From the NCBI RefSeq assembly GCF_016865425.1, contig NZ_AP023355.1:744001-808000 (forward strand): a stretch of DNA of 64,000 bases. The letters are read 5' to 3'. The stretch comes from Actinocatenispora thailandica. Lineage in GTDB: Bacteria > Actinomycetota > Actinomycetes > Mycobacteriales > Micromonosporaceae. The notes below the pieces were generated by a model that was given only the letters and a program-made list of their open reading frames with translations, had not been told where the DNA came from and did not search any database. Shown here piece by piece: positions 39,151-47,247 of this stretch (positions are counted from its first letter, which is position 1; the number at the start of each line of letters is the position of its first letter). A program made the translations under genes and the position numbers.

Positions 39151-40431
39151 ATGACCGACGACGTGGCGGCACGCACCCGGTGGTTGGTGCAGGAACGGTT
39201 CGGGCTGTTCGTCCACTGGGGTATCTACGCCGCGGCCGGCCGGCACGAATGGGTCAAGTCGCGGGAGAGGCTCACCGACGAGCAGTACCAGCGCTATTTC
39301 GATCATTTCGACCCGGACCTGTACGACCCGGCCGAGTGGGCGGAGACGGCCTGGGCGGCGGGGATGCGCTACATCGTGGTCACCACCAAGCACCACGACG
39401 GCTTCTGTCTGTGGGACTCGGCGCTCACCGACTACAAGGTGACGAACACGCCGTACGGCAAGGATCTGCTCGGCCCGCTGGTGTCGGCGTTCCGGGACCG
39501 CGGTTTCAAGATCGGCTTCTACCACTCGCTGCTGGACTGGCACCATCCGGAGTTCCCGGTGGACCTGTACCACCCGCAGCCTGACGATGCGGACTTCATC
39601 GCGGCGCACGCCGACCGGGACGTGTCGAAGTACGCGGACTACCTGCACGGCCAGGTACGCGAGCTGCTCACGAACTTCGGCCGGATCGACGTGCTGTGGT
39701 TCGACTTCTCGTACCCGGGGCGCGGGTTCAACGCCAAGGGACGCGACGAGTGGCGCTCCGAACAGCTGCTCGCGATGGTGCGCGAGCTGCAGCCGCACAT
39801 CATCGTCAACAACCGGCTCGACCTGGGCGCCGGCGACCTGCTCACCCCCGAGCAGGTGCAGCCGGCAAGCGCGGTCACCACCGCCGGAGCGCCGGGCGTG
39901 CCCTGGGAGGCCTGCCAGACGCTGAACGGATCGTGGGGCTACGACCGGGACAACCTGGACTGGAAGTCGACCGATCTGTTGCTGCGCATGCTGATCGACG
40001 GCGTCGCCAAGGGCGGCAACCTGTTGCTCAACGTCGGGCCGACCGCGCGCGGCGAGTTCGAACCGCGGGCGGTCGAGCGGCTGGCCGGCATCGGCGAGTG
40101 GCTGCGCCGGCACGAGCGGTCCATCCGCGGCGCCGGGCCGAGCGGGTTCACCGCACCGCCGGACTGCCGGTACACCCAGGTCGGGAACAGGTTGTACGTG
40201 CACCTGTTCGCCTGGCCGATGCGGCACCTGCGGCTGCCCGGACTCGCCGGCAGGGTCGAGTACGCGCAGCTGCTGCACGACGCGTCCGAGGTGCGGCCGC
40301 TGGTGCTGGACGACGCCGAGCCCGGGCACGAGTACCTCGGTACGCCGGACGGGACGCTCACGTTGCAACTGCCGGTGCAGCGGCCGGACGTCGCGATCCC
40401 GGTGATCGAGCTGTTCCTCGGCGAGGGCTGA
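39151..40431 (+). CDS. GH29-family alpha-L-fucosidase
   Basis: The 426-residue retaining glycoside hydrolase removes alpha-L-fucose from glycans. Family features are FGLFVHWGIYAAAGRHEWV (about 15-33), TTKHHDGFCLWDS, FYHSLLDWHHPEFPVD, the nucleophile Asp185 in VLWFDFSYPG, WEACQTLNGSWGYD, and GGNLLLNVGPTARGEF. There is no signal peptide, so it probably acts on imported oligosaccharides. A purine-rich AGGAAGAGG site precedes the ATG; an in-frame GTG 24 bases upstream is possible. It is a short version of the family with a reduced C-terminal domain. The acid/base residue cannot be placed with confidence from sequence alone. Confidence 0.92.
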   Translation: MTDDVAARTRWLVQERFGLFVHWGIYAAAGRHEWVKSRERLTDEQYQRYFDHFDPDLYDPAEWAETAWAAGMRYIVVTTKHHDGFCLWDSALTDYKVTNTPYGKDLLGPLVSAFRDRGFKIGFYHSLLDWHHPEFPVDLYHPQPDDADFIAAHADRDVSKYADYLHGQVRELLTNFGRIDVLWFDFSYPGRGFNAKGRDEWRSEQLLAMVRELQPHIIVNNRLDLGAGDLLTPEQVQPASAVTTAGAPGVPWEACQTLNGSWGYDRDNLDWKSTDLLLRMLIDGVAKGGNLLLNVGPTARGEFEPRAVERLAGIGEWLRRHERSIRGAGPSGFTAPPDCRYTQVGNRLYVHLFAWPMRHLRLPGLAGRVEYAQLLHDASEVRPLVLDDAEPGHEYLGTPDGTLTLQLPVQRPDVAIPVIELFLGEG

Positions 40432-40532
40432 GCGGTGGCGGTGGGACGCCCCGCGCCCGGCGGCGGTGGTGCCGGCGGGGCGCGGCAGGATGCGTCGGAC
40501 GGATGCGGTAGGCGGACGAGGATGGGGGAGCG

Positions 40533-41714
40533 ATGAGCGACGAGGTACGGCTGGGCGTGATCGGGTTCGGCTTGCGCCGCAGCCTTGCCGTGGCGGCACA
40601 CCGGCCCGGCGCCGGCTCGCGGGTGGTCGCGGTCTGCGACCTGGACGAGCAAGTGCGGGCGAAGGAGGCGGCGGAGTTCGGCGCCGAGCTGGTCACGGCC
40701 GACTACCGCGACCTGATCGCCTCGCCCGAGGTGGACGCGATCGTCGTCAACACGCCGGACCACACGCACGAGGCGATCGCGCTCGACGTGCTGCGCGGCG
40801 GCAAGCCGGTGTACGTGGAGAAGCCGCTCGGCATCACCATCGAGCAGTGCGACGCGATGCTGCGTACCGCCCGGGACACCGGCACCCGGATCTACGTCGG
40901 GCACAACATGCGGCACATGGGCGTGGTGCGGCTGATGCGCGACATCGTCGCGCGGGGCGACATCGGTACCCCGCAGACGGTGTGGGTGCGGCACTTCGTC
41001 GGGCACGGCGGCGACTTCTACTTCAAGGACTGGCATGCGGACCGGCGCAACACCACCGGCCTGCTGCTGCAGAAGGCCGCACACGACATCGATGTGCTGC
41101 ACTGGATCGCCGGCGGCTACGCCCAGCAGGTGCAGGCGCTGGGCGATCTGAAGGTGTACGGCGACCTGCCGCGCCGCGCGCCCGGCGAACCGAAGACCGA
41201 CGACTGGCTCGCCCCGGCGACGAACTGGCCGCCGCGCTCCCAGCACGACCTCAACGACGTGGTCGACGTGGAGGACGTGTCGTTGGTGAACATGCGGCTG
41301 GACAACGGCGTGCTCGCCGCGTACCAGCAGTGTCACTTCACCCCGGACTACTGGCGCAACTACACGGTGATCGGCGACGCCGGCCGGTTGGAGAACTTCG
41401 GCGACGGGCCGGGCGACGTGGTGAAGGTGTGGAACGCCAAGCGATCCGGCTACCGCCCGGATGCCGACATCGAGTACCGGGTGCCGGACTCGGGCGGCTC
41501 GCACGGCGGCGCCGATCCGAAGATCATCGCGGAGTTCTGCCGGTTCGTCCGGGAGGGCGGCAGGACCGACACGTCGCCGGTCGCCGCCCGGATGAGCGTC
41601 GCGGCCGGCGTGCAGGCGACGAAGTCGTTGCGGGACAACGGCACTCCGTACGACGTGCCACCGCTCGATCCGGAGCTGGTGGACTACTTCGAGGGTGGTC
41701 AGGTGCGGCGCTGA
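40533..41714 (+). CDS. Gfo/Idh/MocA-family sugar oxidoreductase
   Basis: The 393-residue NAD(P)-dependent dehydrogenase has the N-terminal Rossmann fold VIGFGLRRSLAVAA with VVAVCDLDE. It also has the family motif VYVEKPLGITIEQCDAML carrying the conserved EKP lysine, and the KAAHDIDVLHWIAGG segment with the catalytic-type HDID. GGGGGAG precedes the ATG. It follows the fucosidase by 101 bases and likely oxidises a released sugar such as fucose or a uronate, though this is inference from context. A perfect 34-base palindrome terminates the unit. Confidence 0.9.
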   Translation: MSDEVRLGVIGFGLRRSLAVAAHRPGAGSRVVAVCDLDEQVRAKEAAEFGAELVTADYRDLIASPEVDAIVVNTPDHTHEAIALDVLRGGKPVYVEKPLGITIEQCDAMLRTARDTGTRIYVGHNMRHMGVVRLMRDIVARGDIGTPQTVWVRHFVGHGGDFYFKDWHADRRNTTGLLLQKAAHDIDVLHWIAGGYAQQVQALGDLKVYGDLPRRAPGEPKTDDWLAPATNWPPRSQHDLNDVVDVEDVSLVNMRLDNGVLAAYQQCHFTPDYWRNYTVIGDAGRLENFGDGPGDVVKVWNAKRSGYRPDADIEYRVPDSGGSHGGADPKIIAEFCRFVREGGRTDTSPVAARMSVAAGVQATKSLRDNGTPYDVPPLDPELVDYFEGGQVRR

Positions 41715-41732
41715 CCTGACCGGACCGGTCCC

Positions 41733-41766
41733 ACGGCCCCGACACCGTCGACGGTGTCGGGGCCGT
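41733..41766 (+). terminator. Perfect 34-base palindromic terminator
   Basis: ACGGCCCCGACACCGTC (41733-41749) and GACGGTGTCGGGGCCGT (41750-41766) are exact complements. It starts 18 bases after the Gfo/Idh stop. Confidence 0.8.
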
Positions 41767-41782
41767 CGTGCGTGGCGGCAAC

Positions 41783-41796
41783 AGTAATCGCTTTCT
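41783..41796. promoter_or_regulatory. LacI-type operator (distal) of the secreted-enzyme operon
   Basis: AGTAATCGCTTTCT is an imperfect palindrome of the same type as the other sites. It lies 88 bases upstream (centre to centre) of the perfect site at 41872-41883, inside an AT-rich stretch, and may serve as an auxiliary site. Confidence 0.6.
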
Positions 41797-41860
41797 ATCC
41801 CCCTTTCTATATTCGTTCGTCGATTCTTCGACTTCCTTGGTATTGAGCCATCTTTGGCCC

Positions 41861-41889
41861 TTGACGAACGAGTAAGCGCTTACCAGACT
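41861..41889 (+). promoter_or_regulatory. Promoter of the secreted-enzyme operon
   Basis: TTGACG (41861-41866) is followed 17 bases later by CAGACT (41884-41889). The -10 is weak, but the spacer contains the perfect operator, as expected for a repressed promoter. Confidence 0.5.
41872..41883. promoter_or_regulatory. Perfect LacI-type operator within the promoter spacer
   Basis: GTAAGCGCTTAC is identical to the site at 35120-35131. It occupies the -35/-10 spacer of the promoter for the secreted-enzyme genes, linking them to the same regulator. Confidence 0.75.
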
Positions 41890-41990
41890 GTGTGACGTGC
41901 CGCGCGGTTCGCGAACCCTGTCTCGACCGCCGGTCCGTTCCTGCCCCGCACCGTTCGCCGGCCCCTGCCGGCTCCAGTAGGAGTGTGAAC

Positions 41991-43868
41991 ATGCGGATCC
42001 CTCTGGTGGTGACCCTCGGCGCGGCGGCGTTCGCGCTCGTGCCGGCCGGCGGCGGGCACGCCGCACCCGCGACGAAGGTGCTGCACGCGGCGCCACGCGG
42101 CATGGGCAGCGCGTGCAGCCCCGGCCATCCCTGCTCGCTGCCCACCGCGATCGACGACATCGCGCGCTGGACCGCGCGCGATCGTCCGGTCACCGTACTG
42201 CTGGCCGGCGGCACCTACCGGCGCACCGAACCGGTCCGGCTGACCCCGGCGATGTCCGGCCACCTGGGCCGCCCGGTGACGGTCGGCGCCGAGCCCGGCG
42301 CCCACCCCGTCCTCGACGGCGGCGCGCGGATCCGCGGCTGGCGGCTGGTGGACGCCCGCACCGGCCGGTGGCAGGCGGCCTGGCGCGGTCGGACCGGAGG
42401 CACCAGCCGGCCGCGCCAGCTGTTCGTCGACGGGACCAGAGCCGAACCCGCCCGCGGCGAGGCGTGCGACCGGACCGACTGCGCGGTCACCGGGACCGGC
42501 CTGACCGGTGCCGGTGCGGCGATCGTCGCCGGCTGGAGCGACCCCGCCGACGTCACCATGGTCGCGCAGTCGCGGTGGCGCTCGTACCACTGCGACGTCG
42601 CCGGGACCGACGGCGCCGACCTGGTCATGGCGCAGCCGTGCTGGCGCAACGGGCGCCCGGGCACCGGGCGAACCGGCCCCGGCTGGGACGCCTCGGCCCT
42701 CGGCGGCGGTTCGTACCACGGCGTGCAGTACTTCGAGAACGCGCCCGAACTGCTGGACCGGCCCGGTGAGTTCGTGTCCGCCTCGGACGGCACGCTGACC
42801 TACCTGGCCCGGCCCGGCGAGGACCCACGCACCGCGGACATCGAGGTACCGGTGACCGAGCAGCTGCTGGTCGTCGACGGCACGCCGGACGCCCCGGTGC
42901 ACGACGTGACGGTGCGGGGCCTGTCGTTCGCCCACGCCGCCTGGAACCAGCCGGGCACCGGCACCGGGTACGACGGGATGCAGGCCGGCCTGTCGCTGAC
43001 CGGGACCGGGCCGACCGACCACTCCGGGCAGTACTACACCAAGCCGACGGGCGCCGTCACGGTACGGGCCGGGCACCGCGTGACGCTGGACCACGACACG
43101 TTCACCCAGCTGGCCGGCGCCGGCGCGGTGCTGGAACACGGCTGCCAGTACTGCACCGTGTCGCGCGGGGTGTTCGACGACCTCGGCAGCGGCGGGGTGT
43201 ACGTCGGGGACACCGACCCGCATCCGAGCCCGGCGGCGACCTCGACGCACAATACCGTGTCCGGCAGTACCTTCCACGGCATCGGCGCGGAGTTCACCGA
43301 CGCGGTGGGCATCTGGTCGCCGTACGACGCGTTCCTCACCATCGACCACAACACGCTGGAACACCTGCCGTACAGCGCGATCAGCGTCGGTTGGGGCTGG
43401 AACCAGCCGCAGGCGCAGCACACCCCGTTGCGGGACAACAGGATCACCGGAAACCGGCTGATCGACGTGATGCGACCCGAGGCCGGGCAGCACGACGGCG
43501 GCGCCATCTACACCCAGGGGCAGCAGCCCGGCACGGTGATCAGCGGCAACTACCTCGACCGGTCCGACTACCCGAAGACCGACGGCGAGGGCGCCAACGG
43601 CGTCTACCTGGACGAGCAGAGCTCGTACATCCTCGTCGAGCACAACGTGCTGACCCGGATCAGCTACAAGTGGGTGTCCAACTGGGCCGGCTACGGCGTC
43701 GGCAACACGGCGACGCACAACTGGTCCTCGACCACCGCGCCACCGCTGTCCGGCGCCGGCAGCACCCTGGTGGACAACCAGGAGGGGCTGACCGCGCTGC
43801 CGCCGGCGGCGGTCGCGGTGGCCCGGGCCGCCGGCGCCAGCCCGCCCGGCGAGGTCGAACCGCTCTAG
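41991..43868 (+). CDS. Secreted right-handed beta-helix protein, GH141-like
   Basis: The 625-residue exported protein has a short signal peptide (MRIPLVVTLGAAAFALVPAG, cleavage near GHAAPA). A parallel beta-helix follows, with a lid-like N-terminal part (VTVLLAGGTYRRTEPVRLTP, DGGARIRGWRLVDARTGRW, RQLFVDGTRAEPARGEA) and repeated helix rungs (VTVRGLSFAHAAWNQPG, CTVSRGVFDDLGSGGVYVGD, NTLEHLPYSAISVGWGWNQP). This layout resembles the GH141/GH120-type beta-helix glycosidases, but I cannot confirm catalytic acids. GGAG precedes the ATG by seven bases; GTG 41985 is an alternative start. It is the first gene of the secreted-enzyme operon. Confidence 0.75.
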   Translation: MRIPLVVTLGAAAFALVPAGGGHAAPATKVLHAAPRGMGSACSPGHPCSLPTAIDDIARWTARDRPVTVLLAGGTYRRTEPVRLTPAMSGHLGRPVTVGAEPGAHPVLDGGARIRGWRLVDARTGRWQAAWRGRTGGTSRPRQLFVDGTRAEPARGEACDRTDCAVTGTGLTGAGAAIVAGWSDPADVTMVAQSRWRSYHCDVAGTDGADLVMAQPCWRNGRPGTGRTGPGWDASALGGGSYHGVQYFENAPELLDRPGEFVSASDGTLTYLARPGEDPRTADIEVPVTEQLLVVDGTPDAPVHDVTVRGLSFAHAAWNQPGTGTGYDGMQAGLSLTGTGPTDHSGQYYTKPTGAVTVRAGHRVTLDHDTFTQLAGAGAVLEHGCQYCTVSRGVFDDLGSGGVYVGDTDPHPSPAATSTHNTVSGSTFHGIGAEFTDAVGIWSPYDAFLTIDHNTLEHLPYSAISVGWGWNQPQAQHTPLRDNRITGNRLIDVMRPEAGQHDGGAIYTQGQQPGTVISGNYLDRSDYPKTDGEGANGVYLDEQSSYILVEHNVLTRISYKWVSNWAGYGVGNTATHNWSSTTAPPLSGAGSTLVDNQEGLTALPPAAVAVARAAGASPPGEVEPL

Positions 43869-43929
43869 CGGACCGGCGGCACCGGCTTCCGGCCCGGATC
43901 TCACCCGTACGACCAGGAAGGGGCACCGC

Positions 43930-44709
43930 ATGCACCGCCTCGGTACCGTACCTCGACCCGGCACCACACTCCGACTCCGCCCGTTGCTGCGGTGCGCCCT
44001 CGCCATCCTGCTGGCGGCGTCCGGCCTCGTCGCCGCGAGCAGCCCCGCCGCGGCGGTGGCCGCGGACCCGCACTACAACTGGCACTCCACCGCCGCCGAC
44101 ATGTACAACGTGGATCAGACGATCCGGATCACCGCGACCGCAACGGATCGCTTCTTCGCCCACCAGATCGCGCAGAGCGGCACGGGTGCGGCGCTCTACG
44201 TCGGGCTGCAGGACAACGCGAACGCGCCGCAGCACCGGCTGGTGTTCTCGGTGTGGAACGCGGTCGGCGGCACCGCATCCGCCGGCGCGAGCTGCCACGC
44301 CTTCGACAGCGAGGGTTCCGGCTGGACCTGTGTCCGCGACTTCGGCTGGCAGATCGGCACCACGTACACCCTGCGGGTGTGGCAGACCGCGAAGAGCGCG
44401 GACGGTTCGGTGACCTGGCTCGGCGAGGTCTACGACCCCGCGACGTCCAGCTGGCAGCAGGCCGGGCAGATCACCAGCGCGCCCGGTGCCGACGGGCTGT
44501 CCTACTCCTCGAACTGGATCGAGAGTTTCGCCCGCCCCACCGGTTCCTGCGACACGGAACCGGCCGCCGCGGCCGTGTTCGGCTACCCGGTCGGCAACGA
44601 CGGATCGGCGCCGGGCACGCCCAACTACGGTGCCGACGGCACCTGCGGCGACCACCACAGCACCGAGGTACTCGACACCCAGGCACGCACCGTCACCCTG
44701 ACCCAGTGA
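43930..44709 (+). CDS. Secreted DUF3472-like protein
   Basis: The 259-residue product has a long basic N-terminus, a hydrophobic core (LLRCALAILLAASGLVAASS) and likely cleavage near AAAVAADPH. The mature part resembles DUF3472 proteins: HYNWHSTAADMYNVDQTIRI, NAVGGTASAGASCHAF and SNWIESFARPTGSCDTEPAA, with two or more cysteine pairs. The role of the domain is not known; it commonly accompanies glycan-degrading enzymes. AAGGGGCACC precedes the ATG. It ends ten bases before the lyase gene, so the two are co-expressed. Confidence 0.75.
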   Translation: MHRLGTVPRPGTTLRLRPLLRCALAILLAASGLVAASSPAAAVAADPHYNWHSTAADMYNVDQTIRITATATDRFFAHQIAQSGTGAALYVGLQDNANAPQHRLVFSVWNAVGGTASAGASCHAFDSEGSGWTCVRDFGWQIGTTYTLRVWQTAKSADGSVTWLGEVYDPATSSWQQAGQITSAPGADGLSYSSNWIESFARPTGSCDTEPAAAAVFGYPVGNDGSAPGTPNYGADGTCGDHHSTEVLDTQARTVTLTQ

Positions 44710-44719
44710 GGAGACCGGC

Positions 44720-47125
44720 ATGGAGATGACCCGGAGGCAGGCGCTGGTACTCGGCGCCGCGGCGGTCGGTGCGGCCGGCGGCGCGTCGGCTCTCGCGCCC
44801 CGAGCCGCCCGCGCCGGGGACGCCGACGAGTTCGAGACGCTGCGCCGGCGCTGGGCCACGTTGCTCACCGGCGGCACCGCGGATCCGGCCGACCCGGACG
44901 TGGTGCGCGCACTGTCCGATGTGGACGACGCCGCCGAGAGCGTGTGGCAGGCGATGGACACCGGCGCCGATGCGGCGACCCCGTGGCCGGACCTGCCGCT
45001 GACCGCCACCGACGGGGTCAACGCCAACGCCTGCCTCAACCGGCTGCTGACGCTGGCGGTCGCGTGGGCGACCGAGGGTGCGGCGAAGCACGGCGACGGT
45101 GCCGTGCTGGCCGCCATCGTCGGCGCGCTGGACCTGGTGTACTGCAAGCGGTACAACGAGAACGCCCGGGAACTCGGCAACTGGTGGAACTGGGAGATCG
45201 GCTGCCCGAAGACGCTCGCCCAGATCCTGGTGCTGCTGCCCGGCCAGGTGCCCGCCGACCAGCTCGCCAACCACCTGCGGGTGATCGGTCACTTCGTGCC
45301 GAACGCCGACCGGCGGACGAACTACCCGAGCCTCGCCGAGACCGGCGCGAACCGGATGGACAAGGCGGTGATCGTCGCGCTCAGCGGCATCGTCGGCCGC
45401 GATCCGGACCGGATCGCGCTGGCCCGGGACGGCGTCTCGGACGTTCGCGACTCCGGCCGGTACGGCATCTTCCAGTACGTCACCCGCGGCGACGGGTTCT
45501 ACCGGGACGGTTCGTTCATCCAGCACGACAGCATCCCGTACGTCGGCTCGTACGGTGCGGTGCTGCTCGACGACATCTCCCGGTTGCTGTTGCTGCTGGC
45601 CGGATCGAGCTGGGCGATCACCGACCCGAACCAGAACGTCGTGCTGGACGCGGTGTCCGCGAGCTACGCGCCGTTCCTGACCAGCGGGGCGATGATGGAC
45701 TGCGTGCGCGGGCGCGCGGTGTCCCGGCAGCACTCGTCGGACCACGACGCGGGGCACGGCATCGTCGACAGCGTGCTGCTGCTCGCCCAGGGCGCGCCGG
45801 CGTCGTACGCGGCGAGCTTCCGGGCGCTCGCGAAGGGTTGGCTGCGCCGGGACACCGCCCGGCCCTACCTCGCCACCGCGACGCTGCCGCAGCTGGTGGC
45901 GGCGAAGGCGGTGCTCGCCGACGGTGGCGTCACGGCGACACCGGAACCGGAGTACCACCGGCAGTTCCCGCACCAGGACCGGATCGTGCACCGGCGCCGG
46001 GACTGGTCGTTCACGCTCGGGCTCAGCTCGGACCGGATCTTCCGGTACGAGTGCGGCAACGGCGAGAACCTGCACGGCTGGTACACCGGCGACGGCATGA
46101 CCTACCTCTACCTCGCCGACGACCTGGCGCAGTTCTCGGACGGGTTCTGGCCCACGGTCGATCCGTACCGGCTGCCCGGCGTCACCGTCGGCACCGAGCC
46201 GCGGGCGGACGCGGTCAGCCACGGCACGTCCGGGCCGATCGCCTTCGACGCCTGGGTCGGCGGCACCAGCCTGGCCGACCGGTACGGCGCCGTGGGGATG
46301 GCGTTCACCTCCTACGACCGGACCATCACGGCCCGCAAGTCGTGGTTCCTGCTGGACGACGCGGTCGTCGCGCTCGGCGCCGGGATCGCCCGGTCCGGCG
46401 ACGAGCACCCGGTGCTGTCGGTGGTGGAGAACCGGAACCTGCACGCCGGCGGTACCAACCGGCTGCTGGTCGACGGGCACCGGCAGCCCGACGACCTCGG
46501 CTGGCAGGGGCGGTTCGGCGGCGCGCGGTGGGCGCACCTGGACGGCGTCGGCGGCTACGTGTTCGGCGGCGACGCCACACTGCACGCCGAACGGGCCGAG
46601 CGCACCGGCAGCTGGCACGACATCAACACCGGATCGGACACCGCCGGCAACGGCGACGAGCTGACCCGCCGGTACCTGACCCTGTGGTTCGACCACGGCA
46701 CGACGCCGTCGGACGCCGGCTACCAGTACGTGCTGCTGCCCACCGCGTCGGCCGCGGCGACCGCCCGCTGGGCGGCCGACCCGCCGGTGCGGGTACTGGC
46801 GAACACCGCTGCGGTACAAGCGATCCAGGTTTCCCGGCCGCGCCTGACGATGGCCACCTTCCAGGCGGCCGGGCAGGCCGGGCGGCTCGCCACCGACGGC
46901 CCGGCGGCGGTACTGGTCGCCGCGGACGGCGCCCGGATCACCGTCGCGGTCAGCGATCCGAGCCGTACCGCGGAGACGGTGCGGGTGACGCTGCCGTTCC
47001 CGGTGCGGCGGCTGACCGACGCGGACGACACGGTACGACTGGTGTCGGCCGGGCCGCGGGCGGTACTCGCCGTCGCGGTCGGCGGCTCCAGCGGCGCCAC
47101 CCACACCGCCGCGCTGCTGCGCTGA
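44720..47125 (+). CDS. Secreted polysaccharide lyase family 8 enzyme
   Basis: The 801-residue protein begins with a twin-arginine-like signal (MTRRQALVLGAAAVGAAGG, ending near ARAGDA). Its N-terminal alpha/alpha toroid carries the PL8 active site: the Asn-rich NWWNWEIGCPKTL (Asn154/157), His269 and a tyrosine (Tyr274 or Tyr278) in DGSFIQHDSIPYVGSYG, and an Arg in RGRAVSR. The C-terminal half is the family's beta-sandwich. PL8 members cleave hyaluronate, chondroitin, xanthan or related uronate polymers by beta-elimination; the exact substrate cannot be read from the sequence. GAGGAGACCGGC precedes the ATG. No unsaturated uronyl hydrolase (GH88/GH105) is visible in the window. Confidence 0.9.
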   Translation: MEMTRRQALVLGAAAVGAAGGASALAPRAARAGDADEFETLRRRWATLLTGGTADPADPDVVRALSDVDDAAESVWQAMDTGADAATPWPDLPLTATDGVNANACLNRLLTLAVAWATEGAAKHGDGAVLAAIVGALDLVYCKRYNENARELGNWWNWEIGCPKTLAQILVLLPGQVPADQLANHLRVIGHFVPNADRRTNYPSLAETGANRMDKAVIVALSGIVGRDPDRIALARDGVSDVRDSGRYGIFQYVTRGDGFYRDGSFIQHDSIPYVGSYGAVLLDDISRLLLLLAGSSWAITDPNQNVVLDAVSASYAPFLTSGAMMDCVRGRAVSRQHSSDHDAGHGIVDSVLLLAQGAPASYAASFRALAKGWLRRDTARPYLATATLPQLVAAKAVLADGGVTATPEPEYHRQFPHQDRIVHRRRDWSFTLGLSSDRIFRYECGNGENLHGWYTGDGMTYLYLADDLAQFSDGFWPTVDPYRLPGVTVGTEPRADAVSHGTSGPIAFDAWVGGTSLADRYGAVGMAFTSYDRTITARKSWFLLDDAVVALGAGIARSGDEHPVLSVVENRNLHAGGTNRLLVDGHRQPDDLGWQGRFGGARWAHLDGVGGYVFGGDATLHAERAERTGSWHDINTGSDTAGNGDELTRRYLTLWFDHGTTPSDAGYQYVLLPTASAAATARWAADPPVRVLANTAAVQAIQVSRPRLTMATFQAAGQAGRLATDGPAAVLVAADGARITVAVSDPSRTAETVRVTLPFPVRRLTDADDTVRLVSAGPRAVLAVAVGGSSGATHTAALLR

Positions 47126-47247
47126 GACTCCCGATCGCATCATCCGCTGCCGGCCGCGGGGGTGGCACCGCGCCGGCCGGCACACCCCGCGTCCGCGCGG
47201 CGTCCCGTTCACTCGCCGAGGCTTCGGCGTCCACTGTGGAGGTTCGG

